Shown here: positions 7,200-14,421 of the stretch, one piece after another
Layout of the letters: the number at the start of each line of letters is the position of its first letter
How positions within the stretch are numbered: the first letter of the stretch is position 1
DNA from: a bacterium
Lineage (GTDB): Bacteria > Bdellovibrionota > Bdellovibrionia > Bdellovibrionales > UBA1609
Direction of reading: 5' to 3'
Assembly (NCBI GenBank): GCA_021784635.1
Contig: JAJYHS010000053.1
Span: 1-17,149 of the forward strand
Length of the DNA: 17,149 nt
Made by a program: the position numbers and the translations under genes
Notes under the pieces: generated by a model
The model's input: the letters and a program-made list of their open reading frames with translations, nothing else
What the model was told of the DNA's origin: nothing
Databases searched by the model: none

Positions 7200-8420
7200 A
7201 TGCGCAAACGAATTTTACTGTTAGAGGGGATTCACCCTGGGGCCAAAACCCGCCTAGAAGCCGCTGGATTTTCAGTTGAAACTGAAAAGGGTGGTTTTGA
7301 GGGCGAGAAATTGATCGCTCGCGCAAATGGCTTTCATGCCATCGGGATTCGATCGAAAACGAAGCTTACAGTTGAAGTGCTAAATAAACTCCCTGAACTT
7401 GAAGTAATCGGCTGTTTTTGTATCGGTACGGACCAGGTCGCGCTTGATCACGCCAACGAAATTGGTCTACCGGTTTTCAATGCGCCTTACAGTAATACGC
7501 GCAGCGTGGCCGAACTCATGATGTCCGAGATGGTCGCTTTGTCTCGTCAACTCGCCGATCGCACAATGCAAATGCATAAGGGAGTGTGGCGTAAATCCGC
7601 CGTTGGTTCGAACGAAATTCGCGGTAAAACTGTCGGGATAGTAGGCTATGGTCATATCGGTACGCAGGTGAGTGTGTTGGCTGAAGCCTTCGGTCTTCAT
7701 GTCCTTTATTATGATATCGTTAAAAAATTACCAATGGGCAATGCGCGCCCATGTGAATCGCTCCACGAACTTCTCGGCCGATCCGACTTTGTAACATTGC
7801 ATGTGCCGGATACACCGTTGACACGCGGGATGATGGGCGAAGCGGAATTGCGCGCGATGAAAAAAGGTGCCTATTTGTTAAATGCCAGTCGAGGTAAAGT
7901 CGTCGATATTCCAAAACTTGCCGAATTGTTAAAATCGCATCACATTGCGGGGGCGGCGCTTGATGTATTTCCGGCTGAACCGGCATCAAACGATCAGCCA
8001 TTTGTCTCAGAGGTACAAGAGTTAGAAAATGTGATACTCACGCCTCACGTCGGTGGGAGCACCGAAGAAGCGCAAGAAGCGATCGGGCAAGAAGTGTCAG
8101 AAAGTTTCGTACGTTTTTTCAATTCAGGCGCAACGACTGGTGTTGTGAATTTTCCGCGTTTGGATGTTGCCGACCCGCGCGAGTTCCCTCGAATAGTGAA
8201 CATTCATAAAAACGTTCCTGGAGTTTTAAGTGCTGTAAACAGTATTGTCTCTGAAGTTGGGGCAAATATTGTGGCACAAAATTTGGCAACCGATTCGAGG
8301 TTAGGCTATCTGATTATGGATCTCGGAGTGGCCGATCAAGCGGCTCTCAATGCGGTCGCCGATAAAATCGGTAAACTAAAAACGTCAATTCGCACGTGGG
8401 TGCTCAACCAGTCTGTCTAA
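7200..8420 (+). CDS. serA: D-3-phosphoglycerate dehydrogenase with regulatory ACT domain
   Basis: A 406-residue SerA of the E. coli type (about 410 residues). It oxidises 3-phosphoglycerate to 3-phosphohydroxypyruvate with NAD, the first step of serine synthesis; the E. coli enzyme can also reduce 2-oxoglutarate to 2-hydroxyglutarate. Visible: NAD-binding G-Y-G-H-I-G at 149-154; catalytic R231 (NASRGK), E260 (DVFPAEP) and H283 (TPHVGG); C-terminal ACT domain at about 331-406 with H336, N338 and N356 at the positions that bind inhibitory serine in E. coli SerA. Feedback inhibition by L-serine is therefore likely. The frame is open upstream to 6849, but that part is antisense to the regulator; the ATG at 7200 matches the family N-terminus and has AAGGGA 11 nt before it. 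It is divergent from the sigma-54 regulator with 70 bp between starts. Confidence 0.96.
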   Translation: MRKRILLLEGIHPGAKTRLEAAGFSVETEKGGFEGEKLIARANGFHAIGIRSKTKLTVEVLNKLPELEVIGCFCIGTDQVALDHANEIGLPVFNAPYSNTRSVAELMMSEMVALSRQLADRTMQMHKGVWRKSAVGSNEIRGKTVGIVGYGHIGTQVSVLAEAFGLHVLYYDIVKKLPMGNARPCESLHELLGRSDFVTLHVPDTPLTRGMMGEAELRAMKKGAYLLNASRGKVVDIPKLAELLKSHHIAGAALDVFPAEPASNDQPFVSEVQELENVILTPHVGGSTEEAQEAIGQEVSESFVRFFNSGATTGVVNFPRLDVADPREFPRIVNIHKNVPGVLSAVNSIVSEVGANIVAQNLATDSRLGYLIMDLGVADQAALNAVADKIGKLKTSIRTWVLNQSV

Positions 8421-8437
8421 ACTATAAACACTGAAAA

Positions 8438-8452
8438 CGACAAATTTTGTCG
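8438..8452. promoter_or_regulatory. Palindrome CGACAAATTTTGTCG, candidate enhancer/operator site
   Basis: A perfect 7-bp inverted repeat around a single central base. It lies 18 bp after the serA stop. The one-base centre makes an RNA hairpin impossible without losing pairs, so a DNA-binding dimer site is more likely. Its centre is about 95 bp upstream of the start expected from the -24/-12 match at 8514-8529, a usual distance for a sigma-54 activator site. Which protein binds it is unknown; the nearby NtrC-type regulator is a candidate (inference). Confidence 0.4.
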
Positions 8453-8483
8453 CGGGTGCACCGGATACGATGCCCCAGGTGCG

Positions 8484-8596
8484 GTTAATTCGGTTAAGAG
8501 GCGCATATTGCACTGGCCTGTGGCTTGCACCGTTCGCGCATGAGTGAAGTGAGTCGCCAAGCGGGAGCGGTCCTGTTGGGACTTGCCAGAATTAAC
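8484..8596 (+). repeat. Long-range inverted repeat and CGGTTAA repeats around the promoter
   Basis: GTTAATTC at 8484-8491 is perfectly complementary to GAATTAAC at 8589-8596, enclosing 97 nt. The heptamer CGGTTAA occurs three times in direct orientation (8482-8488, 8491-8497, 8596-8602). Inside lie GGCC-TGT-GGC and GTCC-TGTTG-GGAC mini-hairpins. This could be a structured leader or non-coding RNA, or paired protein-binding sites. I do not recognise any known riboswitch or RNA family here. Confidence 0.3.
8514..8529 (+). promoter_or_regulatory. Candidate sigma-54 (-24/-12) promoter
   Basis: TGGCCTGTGGCTTGCA fits the sigma-54 consensus TGGCACG-N4-TTGCW at 10 of 12 defined positions, including the invariant GG (8515-8516) and GC (8527-8528) exactly 10 bp apart. 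It points at the gene starting at 8615, predicting a transcript start near 8540 and a leader of about 75 nt. It lies in non-coding DNA, which raises its value, and a sigma-54 activator is encoded about 1.4 kb away. A weak sigma-70 alternative (TTGGGA at 8576, TTAAAG at 8599) also exists. Confidence 0.5.
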
Positions 8597-8614
8597 GGTT
8601 AAAGGTAGTTATAT

Positions 8615-9322
8615 ATGAGCCAAAAATCTATAATCGTTTTGATTGCCAGCTTAATCACGGCTTTTGCTTCAGCAAGCTTTGCAAGCACAGCGGCCGCTAA
8701 AAATAATGCCGCTGAAAATTGTCGGCCGGCGCTCGTTTTGAATCCCTACAATATTTCAACTCAGTTATCTGGAATGGCAAATGACAAAAATGTGGGTGCA
8801 AAATTTAAAGATGAATTTGTTAAATCTAAAGATGAACTAGTTAAACTTAAAGATGAGATGAGTCTCCCCATCGTCAAAAATATACGCATTGCGAACTGGA
8901 TCGCATCCGATAAGACCGACCTTCCAATTTTTAACGAGTCGTGCGAAATGACCACGACTAAGCTCGGCGATAATACTGAAACACATTCGGTAAACATTCA
9001 TTTTAAAATTCCAACTAAGGTTTCGGTTGAGATCATTCGGCATTTAAAAGACGGAAAAATTAAAGTCGTCAAAGACTTGATCAATGTTGACCCTGCAGAA
9101 GCCGTGGCTGCGTTTAAACAAATGCGGGCTTACAACAAATCGATAAAAAGTTCGAGTCTAAAAGAGAAATTGGCGAATAAGCCTGTGTTCTCGACATTCA
9201 AAGACGCCACGGTTCGAATTGATGAAAGCAAAGACAAAGACTTGCAAAGCGTAACGAATGACGTTCTCAAGGCGATTGGCAACGCGATTTCAACGCAAAG
9301 TTCTTCAGCGCAGAATTCATAG
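8615..9322 (+). CDS. Secreted protein of unknown function with Lys/Asp-rich heptad repeats
   Basis: A 235-residue protein I do not recognise. Residues 1-28 look like a Sec signal peptide (hydrophobic core 6-18, Ala-rich end with several possible A-x-A cleavage sites). The mature part is Lys-rich. Residues 63-82 contain three consecutive 7-residue repeats of the form K-x-K-D-E-x-V, visible as a 21-bp DNA repeat at about 8801-8860, probably a short amphipathic helix. Cys36 and Cys110 are the only mature cysteines and could form a disulfide. The Ser/Gln-rich C-terminus is likely disordered. An AAAGG ribosome site about 10 nt upstream supports the ATG. Expression may depend on the sigma-54 promoter match before it. 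It is most likely periplasmic; an outer-membrane or extracellular location is also possible. Confidence 0.8.
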   Translation: MSQKSIIVLIASLITAFASASFASTAAAKNNAAENCRPALVLNPYNISTQLSGMANDKNVGAKFKDEFVKSKDELVKLKDEMSLPIVKNIRIANWIASDKTDLPIFNESCEMTTTKLGDNTETHSVNIHFKIPTKVSVEIIRHLKDGKIKVVKDLINVDPAEAVAAFKQMRAYNKSIKSSSLKEKLANKPVFSTFKDATVRIDESKDKDLQSVTNDVLKAIGNAISTQSSSAQNS

Positions 9323-9337
9323 TTAGTTGCGCTCTCT

Positions 9338-9358
9338 CGGCCATATTTTTTATGGCCG
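9338..9358. terminator. Hairpin between convergent genes, possible two-way terminator
   Basis: A perfect 8-bp stem (CGGCCATA / TATGGCCG) with a TTTTT loop lies in the 43-bp gap between the stops of the secreted-protein gene and the FAD dehydrogenase gene. Its position suits a bidirectional terminator. No U-tract follows on either strand, so strength as a factor-independent terminator is doubtful. Confidence 0.45.
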
Positions 9359-9365
9359 CCGGTAC

Positions 9366-10778
9366 TCAATCGAACATTTTGCCCGGATTAAGAATATGAT
9401 CCGGGTCAAAAACCCGCTTTATTTCTTTCATGAGTTGAATTTCTTCTGCGCTTCGCGAGTAATGCAGAAACGGCTTTTTGACGAGCCCTACGCCGTGTTC
9501 GGCAGAAACGCTGCCTTCGAATTTTTCAATCATGCGAAACATTTTTTCATCGACATGATGGCATCGCTCAACAAATTCGTTGCTCGACAAATTGTCTGGT
9601 TTGAGAATATTCACGTGCAAATTGCCGTCACCGATATGGCCAAACCAGACCACCTCAAACTCGGGATGTTCGCCCGCCAGAACCGCGGTCATTTCGTTTA
9701 AAAATTCCGGCACACGTGACACGCGAACCGAAATGTCGTTTTTGTACGGTTGTTTGTGACTTGTAGCCTCGGTTATGTCTTCGCGAAGTGCCCACAGTTC
9801 CGCCGCTTGTTTCGGGCTTTGGCTGATTACGCCGTCGACGACCAAACCTTCTTCGAGTAATTGGCCAAACAATTCCGTCGCTTGTTCGATGTATTCGTCC
9901 GATTCGCGTTCGAGCTCAATCAAAACAAAATATTTAGCCGCAGTTGAAAACGGCGGGCGCGCACCGTGAGCGGTCGTGTATTTTAGAGCGACGTCGGTAA
10001 ACATTTCATAAGCAAAAATTGTAAATTGTGATTTGAACTGCGCGTAGATTTCCATCACCGCTTCAAGGTCGTTGAGCCCCATTACAAAAACTACGAATTC
10101 TTTTGGAGGTTTAGCGAGTGCAACTGTGACTTCGGTGACAACCCCAAGCGTACCCTCGCTGCCGATAAATAGTTGTCGCAAATCGTAACCGGTAGCGTTT
10201 TTTACAAGTGATTTGTTGAGTTCCAAGATATCGCCTCTACCGGTCACGACTTTGAGCCCCGCGACCCATTGCCGGGTCAAGCCATAGCGAATCACCTTAA
10301 TGCCGCCCGCATTGGTAGCGACATTGCCGCCAATTTGACTTGAACCGCGAGAAGCGAAGTCGACAGGATAGTAAAACCCGTGTTCACGCGCGTACTTTTG
10401 TACCTGTTCGGTGACGACCCCCGCATCGCAACGGAGGGTTTGATCGAACGCGTCCAGTTCAAGAATTCGATTCATTTTTTGCAGACTTACGACCACTTCT
10501 TGTTGGGTGGCATAGGCGCCGGCGCTCAATCCTGTTCGACCGCCCGAAGGCACCAGCGCGGTGCGAGTGCGACGTGCCCAATTGACGATGGTTTTCACCT
10601 CTTCGGTCGATTTCGGTAACAGTACAGCTGAAGCGTTTGCGGTGAAGTGTTTGGTCCAGTCCTTACCGTATTCAGCAAGGCTTTCAGGGTCGGTGCGGAT
10701 TTCAATACCTTTGAGTGCGGGGAGTTCGGCCAACCGGTTTTTCTCCGAAGATGTTTTTGGGGAATTATTTTTGTCCAT
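9366..10778 (-). CDS. FAD-linked D-2-hydroxyacid dehydrogenase, D-2-hydroxyglutarate dehydrogenase-like
   Basis: A 470-residue flavoprotein of the GlcD / D-lactate dehydrogenase / D2HGDH group (PCMH-type FAD domain plus FAD-linked oxidase C-terminal domain). FAD-binding stretches: PSGGRTGLSAGA at 77-88, GSSQIGGNVATNAGG at 145-159, GYDLRQLFIGSEGTLG at 197-212. Residues matching the substrate and metal site of human D2HGDH (from memory): R332, T336, K346, H381, H388, N390, E427, H428. The long identity to D2HGDH around GGNVATNAGG and the IGSEGTLG block favours D-2-hydroxyglutarate, but D-lactate or glycolate is possible. It would pass electrons to a flavoprotein or quinone rather than NAD. The start is the ATG at 10778 (AAGGA 8 nt upstream) rather than the TTG six bases earlier. 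It is divergent from the CLC gene and convergent with the secreted-protein gene. Confidence 0.88.
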   Translation of the reverse strand: MDKNNSPKTSSEKNRLAELPALKGIEIRTDPESLAEYGKDWTKHFTANASAVLLPKSTEEVKTIVNWARRTRTALVPSGGRTGLSAGAYATQQEVVVSLQKMNRILELDAFDQTLRCDAGVVTEQVQKYAREHGFYYPVDFASRGSSQIGGNVATNAGGIKVIRYGLTRQWVAGLKVVTGRGDILELNKSLVKNATGYDLRQLFIGSEGTLGVVTEVTVALAKPPKEFVVFVMGLNDLEAVMEIYAQFKSQFTIFAYEMFTDVALKYTTAHGARPPFSTAAKYFVLIELERESDEYIEQATELFGQLLEEGLVVDGVISQSPKQAAELWALREDITEATSHKQPYKNDISVRVSRVPEFLNEMTAVLAGEHPEFEVVWFGHIGDGNLHVNILKPDNLSSNEFVERCHHVDEKMFRMIEKFEGSVSAEHGVGLVKKPFLHYSRSAEEIQLMKEIKRVFDPDHILNPGKMFD

Positions 10779-10817
10779 TCGCAATATCCTTGCTGATTGA
10801 GCCGTCAGGGCCTAATG

Positions 10818-10830
10818 TAGACAACGTCTA
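10818..10830. promoter_or_regulatory. Dyad TAGACAACGTCTA between divergent genes
   Basis: A perfect 5-bp inverted repeat with a 3-bp centre sits in the 67-bp divergent spacer before the CLC gene and the FAD dehydrogenase gene. A weak sigma-70-like pair (TTGCTG 10790-10795, TAATGT 10813-10818, 17-bp spacer) overlaps it, so an operator role is conceivable. It is short enough to occur by chance. Confidence 0.2.
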
Positions 10831-10845
10831 ACCAACCATAAAATT

Positions 10846-12291
10846 ATGAAAATCCTTGAGCGATTGCAACTTAACAATGTCCACTTTGAGGGCGCCAGTG
10901 AAATCGGAAAAACTACATTTTCTTCGGTCCCGTTTATAGCGGCTGGGTTGCTTTCGGCAGCGGTATGCTCGCTCTATTTAAAGCTCTTTTTATATTCTGA
11001 AAATGTGGCCATGCGCGTGTTCCATCAACATGAATGGCAATTGCTTATCATTTGTCCGGTCGTTTTTGTACTGGCGACTTGGATTGTCCGCCGGTTTGCC
11101 CCTGGTAACGGTGGTAGCGGTATCCCGCAAGTCATGGCGACGATGATGGCCGACGATATGGTGGCTGCAAACCCATCTGAAACACAAGTTAATCCCGAAA
11201 TGGTTTCGCACCGATTTCTCAATTGGCGCGTTTTACCAGTCAAAATTCTCAGTTGTTGTATTGGCTCGCTTGGGGGCGGAGGTATTGGTCCTGAAGGGCC
11301 GTGCGTTCAACTCTCGGCCGTTGTGTTTCGGATGACCCGCGATTTTTGGAAGCGTGTATTTGGCACGGAGCTTTCTTTTTATAACATGCTGGTGGCTGGC
11401 GGCGCAGGTGGTATAGCGGCCGCTTTTAATACGCCTCTCGGCGGTATTATGTTTGGCCTTGAACATATGGCCAAATCGCACGTTGCAACGATTCGTTTAG
11501 GGACAATCGAAGCCGTCATCGCTTGCGGTTTTCTTTCGCAATTATTAAACGGCCCGTACTTGTACCTCGGCTTTCCGGTACTGAGCACGGTGGGCTGGCG
11601 CGACCTGCTTTTGGTTTTGGGGATAAGTTTTTTTGGCGGTATTGCTGGCGCATTATTTGGCGTGTTTCTGCGAAAAATTATTTGTTGGCGCCGTAATTTA
11701 AGCACAAAAGGTTTGTACACGTGGTCGGTTATTGCCGGTTTGGCGACAGCCGTTTTAATCATAATAGTCGGCGAAAGCGCGTTGGGCTCCGGCCACGAGT
11801 TGATGAAAGAAATTTTGTTTAAGAACGAGCCGACCACCGTATTTCATTCGGCGTTAACCTGCATCGCCCGTTTTGTTTCGCCGCTTTTTGTGGCATGTAG
11901 CGAAGTGGCGGCCGGTATTTTTGCGCCGTCTTTGGCGGCCGGCGCGGCGATTGGTCAGTTTTTCAGTCAAGTTTTTAACCCTTCGATCGCCCATTTATCC
12001 GCTATTTGCGGCATGATCGCCTTTTTAACGGGAATGACCCGCACTCCGCTTACTGCTTTTGTGATTATGATGGAAATGACCGATCGCCACACTGCCATTT
12101 TCGCAATGATGTTGGCCGCAATCGTCGCGTTTATTTCGGCACGGGCCGTTGAGAAAGAGCCGTTTTACGACCAAATGGCCGAGATTTATTTAGGCCGTAA
12201 AACGGTAACGGCGGGAGTTGCACCCCCATCGGCGGCGCCAGTGTCCAAACCGGCAGAAGCGGTGACTGAGACTGATACCGATGTGGATTAG
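10846..12291 (+). CDS. CLC-family chloride channel/transporter with altered proton-path residue
   Basis: A 481-residue polytopic CLC protein without CBS domains; the last 30 residues are a Pro/Ala/Thr-rich tail. Family marks: GSGIP at 90-94 (central Ser91), G-P-E-G-P at 148-152 (gating Glu150), GIFAP at 357-361 and central Tyr441. Aligned to E. coli ClcA around AAAFN.PL.GI.F, the Glu202-Glu203 pair reads Glu206-His207, so the internal 'proton glutamate' is His. The usual Arg/Lys of G(R/K)EGP is Pro149. CLC proteins move chloride, either as channels or as 2Cl-/H+ exchangers; the change at Glu203 makes the mode uncertain here. It lacks the features I would expect of the fluoride-type CLCs. The ATG at 10846 has no clear ribosome site. 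Its stop lies 6 bp from that of the convergent HPt gene. Confidence 0.92.
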   Translation: MKILERLQLNNVHFEGASEIGKTTFSSVPFIAAGLLSAAVCSLYLKLFLYSENVAMRVFHQHEWQLLIICPVVFVLATWIVRRFAPGNGGSGIPQVMATMMADDMVAANPSETQVNPEMVSHRFLNWRVLPVKILSCCIGSLGGGGIGPEGPCVQLSAVVFRMTRDFWKRVFGTELSFYNMLVAGGAGGIAAAFNTPLGGIMFGLEHMAKSHVATIRLGTIEAVIACGFLSQLLNGPYLYLGFPVLSTVGWRDLLLVLGISFFGGIAGALFGVFLRKIICWRRNLSTKGLYTWSVIAGLATAVLIIIVGESALGSGHELMKEILFKNEPTTVFHSALTCIARFVSPLFVACSEVAAGIFAPSLAAGAAIGQFFSQVFNPSIAHLSAICGMIAFLTGMTRTPLTAFVIMMEMTDRHTAIFAMMLAAIVAFISARAVEKEPFYDQMAEIYLGRKTVTAGVAPPSAAPVSKPAEAVTETDTDVD

Positions 12292-12297
12292 TGTCGA

Positions 12298-12678
12298 TTA
12301 GTTCGCCGCACTCTTAACTTGATTGAATTCTTGTACTTCAGCTAGGTTCAACTGTTGGCCGGTTTTTCGACTATCAACTATACGATGCAATACGGTAAGT
12401 GCGACGCGAACGGTTTCGGCAGCGTGGGCTAAATCGGTTTGTTTGTCGGGTGTCGCTCCAGCGGCATTGAGACAAATTTTTTCGACCACGGCGCACAACT
12501 CGCTGATTTCAGGAATTCCGTAAGTTTTGCCTGTGCCTTTGAGTTTATGAAAATCTTCGCGCAACCGTACAAATTCGCGCGCTTTGAGATGCGATTCAAT
12601 TTCAGAAAACTTTTGCGGAAAGCTCGCCAGGTATTCCGTACGCAGTTCCGCCATCATTTGTTCAAATGAAGAGTCCAT
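12298..12678 (-). CDS. Histidine phosphotransfer (HPt) protein
   Basis: A 126-residue stand-alone HPt protein. The phospho-accepting histidine is H44 in the motif FHKLKGTGKTYGI (43-55), followed by helices typical of the four-helix HPt bundle (to about 100). HPt proteins relay phosphate between receivers in multistep phosphorelays. The ATG at 12678 is preceded by GAGG with a 7-nt spacer, itself overlapping the end of the kinase gene. It lies 9 nt after the histidine kinase gene and is the last gene of the signalling operon. Because the kinase has no fused receiver, the two separate receivers upstream in the operon are the natural partners (inference). Confidence 0.85.
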   Translation of the reverse strand: MDSSFEQMMAELRTEYLASFPQKFSEIESHLKAREFVRLREDFHKLKGTGKTYGIPEISELCAVVEKICLNAAGATPDKQTDLAHAAETVRVALTVLHRIVDSRKTGQQLNLAEVQEFNQVKSAAN

Positions 12679-12687
12679 CGCGCTACC

Positions 12688-14034
12688 TCAAACTACAGCC
12701 CGCAACTGGGCGTTTGCTGTGCGCCGCCATTTGGGGACGGTAAAATAAAACGTCGACCCGTCACCTGGACGTGAGCGCACGCCAATTGTTCCACCATGCT
12801 GTTCAACAAGAGTTTTGGCAATGGCGAGACCAAGTCCGGTACCTTTGACCAGCGGATTTTGCGGACTCGACGCTTGCCGAAATTTTTCAAATATGAGCGC
12901 TTGATCTTCGGGAGCAATGCCGCGGCCTTTATCATGCACTTCAACTGTCAATTCACCCGGTTCGGCGTCGCAAACGATCTTAACGGTTACGGCTTGGCCC
13001 TTAGGACTATATTTAACAGCATTCGAGAGTAAATTCGTTAACACCTGTTGAATTCGATCGCTATCAACGTACAGTTCGTATCCGTCGGTGTCGGCGTGTT
13101 CGAGACGAACTTGAGCCGTTTGACAAAAGCCCGACAGCCGCTGAAACGTGTTCGATATAAGATCGTGAGATGAAATCCAAGCCGGGTGTAACGGAAATTG
13201 TCGCGCTTCAATTTTGGCTAAATCTAACAGTTCGTTGATGAGGCGAATCAACCGGTCGGTTTCGTCGAGGGCTATTGTCATGAGATTTTGCGCGCTTTCA
13301 GTGATCTTGCCCATGATCCCCGAATTGAGAAGCGCGAGCGACCCTTTAATCGAGGTGAGCGGAGTACGCAGTTCGTGACTGGCGATACTTAAAAAATCCG
13401 ATTTTGCTTTATCAAGTGATTTGAGCTCCTCGATTTGACCGAGCACTTGCTGCGCCATTCGGTCAAAAGCGCTTTGCAATTCACCGATTTCATTCGGTTC
13501 GGGCACCGCGAACTCATACGAGTAGCGGTTGTGTACAAATTCTTCCATCCGTTTTGATAAATCGCGAAGCGGGGCAAATAAATAAAGAAGCACGTAAAAT
13601 AAAAGGCCAAACGAAAAAAACAGCGTGGAGGCGACGGTCAGTGAACCAAAGAATTTTGCCCGTCTCGAAAAATAATCGATGAGCGGATGCAAATAACTGC
13701 GATATTCATTTTCACTTCGCGATAGAAAACGCAGATTTTTTGTAGAAGGATTTTTCAATACGGCTTTGACCGCGTCAGCGCGAAATTCGGGTTGCAATTT
13801 TTTTGCCCGCACTCGCCAATTTTGAATCCATTTGTCGGTTTTTTGGCTGGTGTTGCCCGAAAGCGACTTGTATTTATACGCGATCATCGCGTCGACAAGA
13901 TCGTAACTCTGCGCCAAATCGGAATTCAACTGCGAGAATTGTTCAAACGAGGCAAAGGTTAGAAAACCCGACGCCACCACGATTGAGAGGCAGATAGCCG
14001 ATATCACTAACAAACGCGCGCGAATCGACTTCAC
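12688..14034 (-). CDS. Membrane histidine kinase with HAMP, HisKA and HATPase domains
   Basis: A 448-residue sensor kinase. Two transmembrane helices (about 7-29 and 130-153) flank a helical periplasmic sensor of about 100 residues with no recognised ligand fold. A HAMP linker (about 154-206) is followed by HisKA with phospho-histidine H220 (SHELRTPL). The HATPase has an N box with N334 and N338 (TNLLSNAVKYSP), G1 box DKGRG at 368-372 and G2 box GTGLGL at 398-403. All catalytic motifs are intact. The start is GTG at 14034, with a GGGGTG element 7 nt upstream and a 6-nt gap from the receiver gene; no nearby in-frame ATG would keep the first membrane helix. Partners are the receivers and the HPt protein of the same operon. 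Confidence 0.93.
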   Translation of the reverse strand: MKSIRARLLVISAICLSIVVASGFLTFASFEQFSQLNSDLAQSYDLVDAMIAYKYKSLSGNTSQKTDKWIQNWRVRAKKLQPEFRADAVKAVLKNPSTKNLRFLSRSENEYRSYLHPLIDYFSRRAKFFGSLTVASTLFFSFGLLFYVLLYLFAPLRDLSKRMEEFVHNRYSYEFAVPEPNEIGELQSAFDRMAQQVLGQIEELKSLDKAKSDFLSIASHELRTPLTSIKGSLALLNSGIMGKITESAQNLMTIALDETDRLIRLINELLDLAKIEARQFPLHPAWISSHDLISNTFQRLSGFCQTAQVRLEHADTDGYELYVDSDRIQQVLTNLLSNAVKYSPKGQAVTVKIVCDAEPGELTVEVHDKGRGIAPEDQALIFEKFRQASSPQNPLVKGTGLGLAIAKTLVEQHGGTIGVRSRPGDGSTFYFTVPKWRRTANAQLRAVV

Positions 14035-14040
14035 TGACCG

Positions 14041-14421
14041 TCACCCCGCTTTGTTATTAACTGCTGAGCTTAAGATATTTTCAATTTGTGAGCACAATTG
14101 AAGCGGATCAAAAGGTTTAGCAATATACCCGACGGTCATAGGGCGAAATTCTTCAACACGCGCCGTTTGCGGATTGGCACTTAAGAAAATTATGGGGGCT
14201 GTCGGTTGGCCCAACTGGCGGATTTCGTTGCATACGTCGGCGCCGCTTTTGTGCGGCATCATTTCGTCAAGTAAGATCACGTCAAACTGACCGGTCATCG
14301 CGTTTGACTTAGCCGCATTGCCGTCCGCGACCCATGTCACCTGGTGATGGCCGACATGTTCAAGAGCCAAGCGCGCGATAGTCGCAATGTTCGGATCGTC
14401 TTCACATAAAAGAATATTCAT
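14041..14421 (-). CDS. Single-domain response regulator receiver
   Basis: A 126-residue CheY-like receiver without output domain. Acidic pocket E7-D8-D9, phospho-acceptor D52 (LLDEMMP), S81 and K102 (IAKPFD) are present. A longer frame to 14460 exists, but the ATG at 14421 overlaps the upstream gene's stop as ATGA, has GGGAG 4 nt before it, and gives the normal family N-terminus (MNILLCEDD). It probably works as a phosphate carrier or by protein contact, placed between the kinase and the HPt/REC-PilZ-like proteins. Confidence 0.9.
   Translation of the reverse strand: MNILLCEDDPNIATIARLALEHVGHHQVTWVADGNAAKSNAMTGQFDVILLDEMMPHKSGADVCNEIRQLGQPTAPIIFLSANPQTARVEEFRPMTVGYIAKPFDPLQLCSQIENILSSAVNNKAG

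Noticed and set aside
7130..7207. 26-codon N-terminal extension of the sigma-54 regulator from a TTG
   Set aside because: The receiver fold starts just after the ATG at 7129, and the extension overlaps the serA start.
8455..8482. NtrC-like GCACC...GGTGC pair
   Set aside because: The half-sites are 15 bp apart, whereas the classic NtrC site has about 5 bp, so I do not call it.
8470..8547. 25-codon plus-strand frame in the spacer after serA
   Set aside because: No ribosome site, and it overlaps the sigma-54 promoter match and inverted repeats.
11379..11837. 152-residue minus-strand frame inside the CLC gene
   Set aside because: It is antisense to conserved CLC helices and matches no family.
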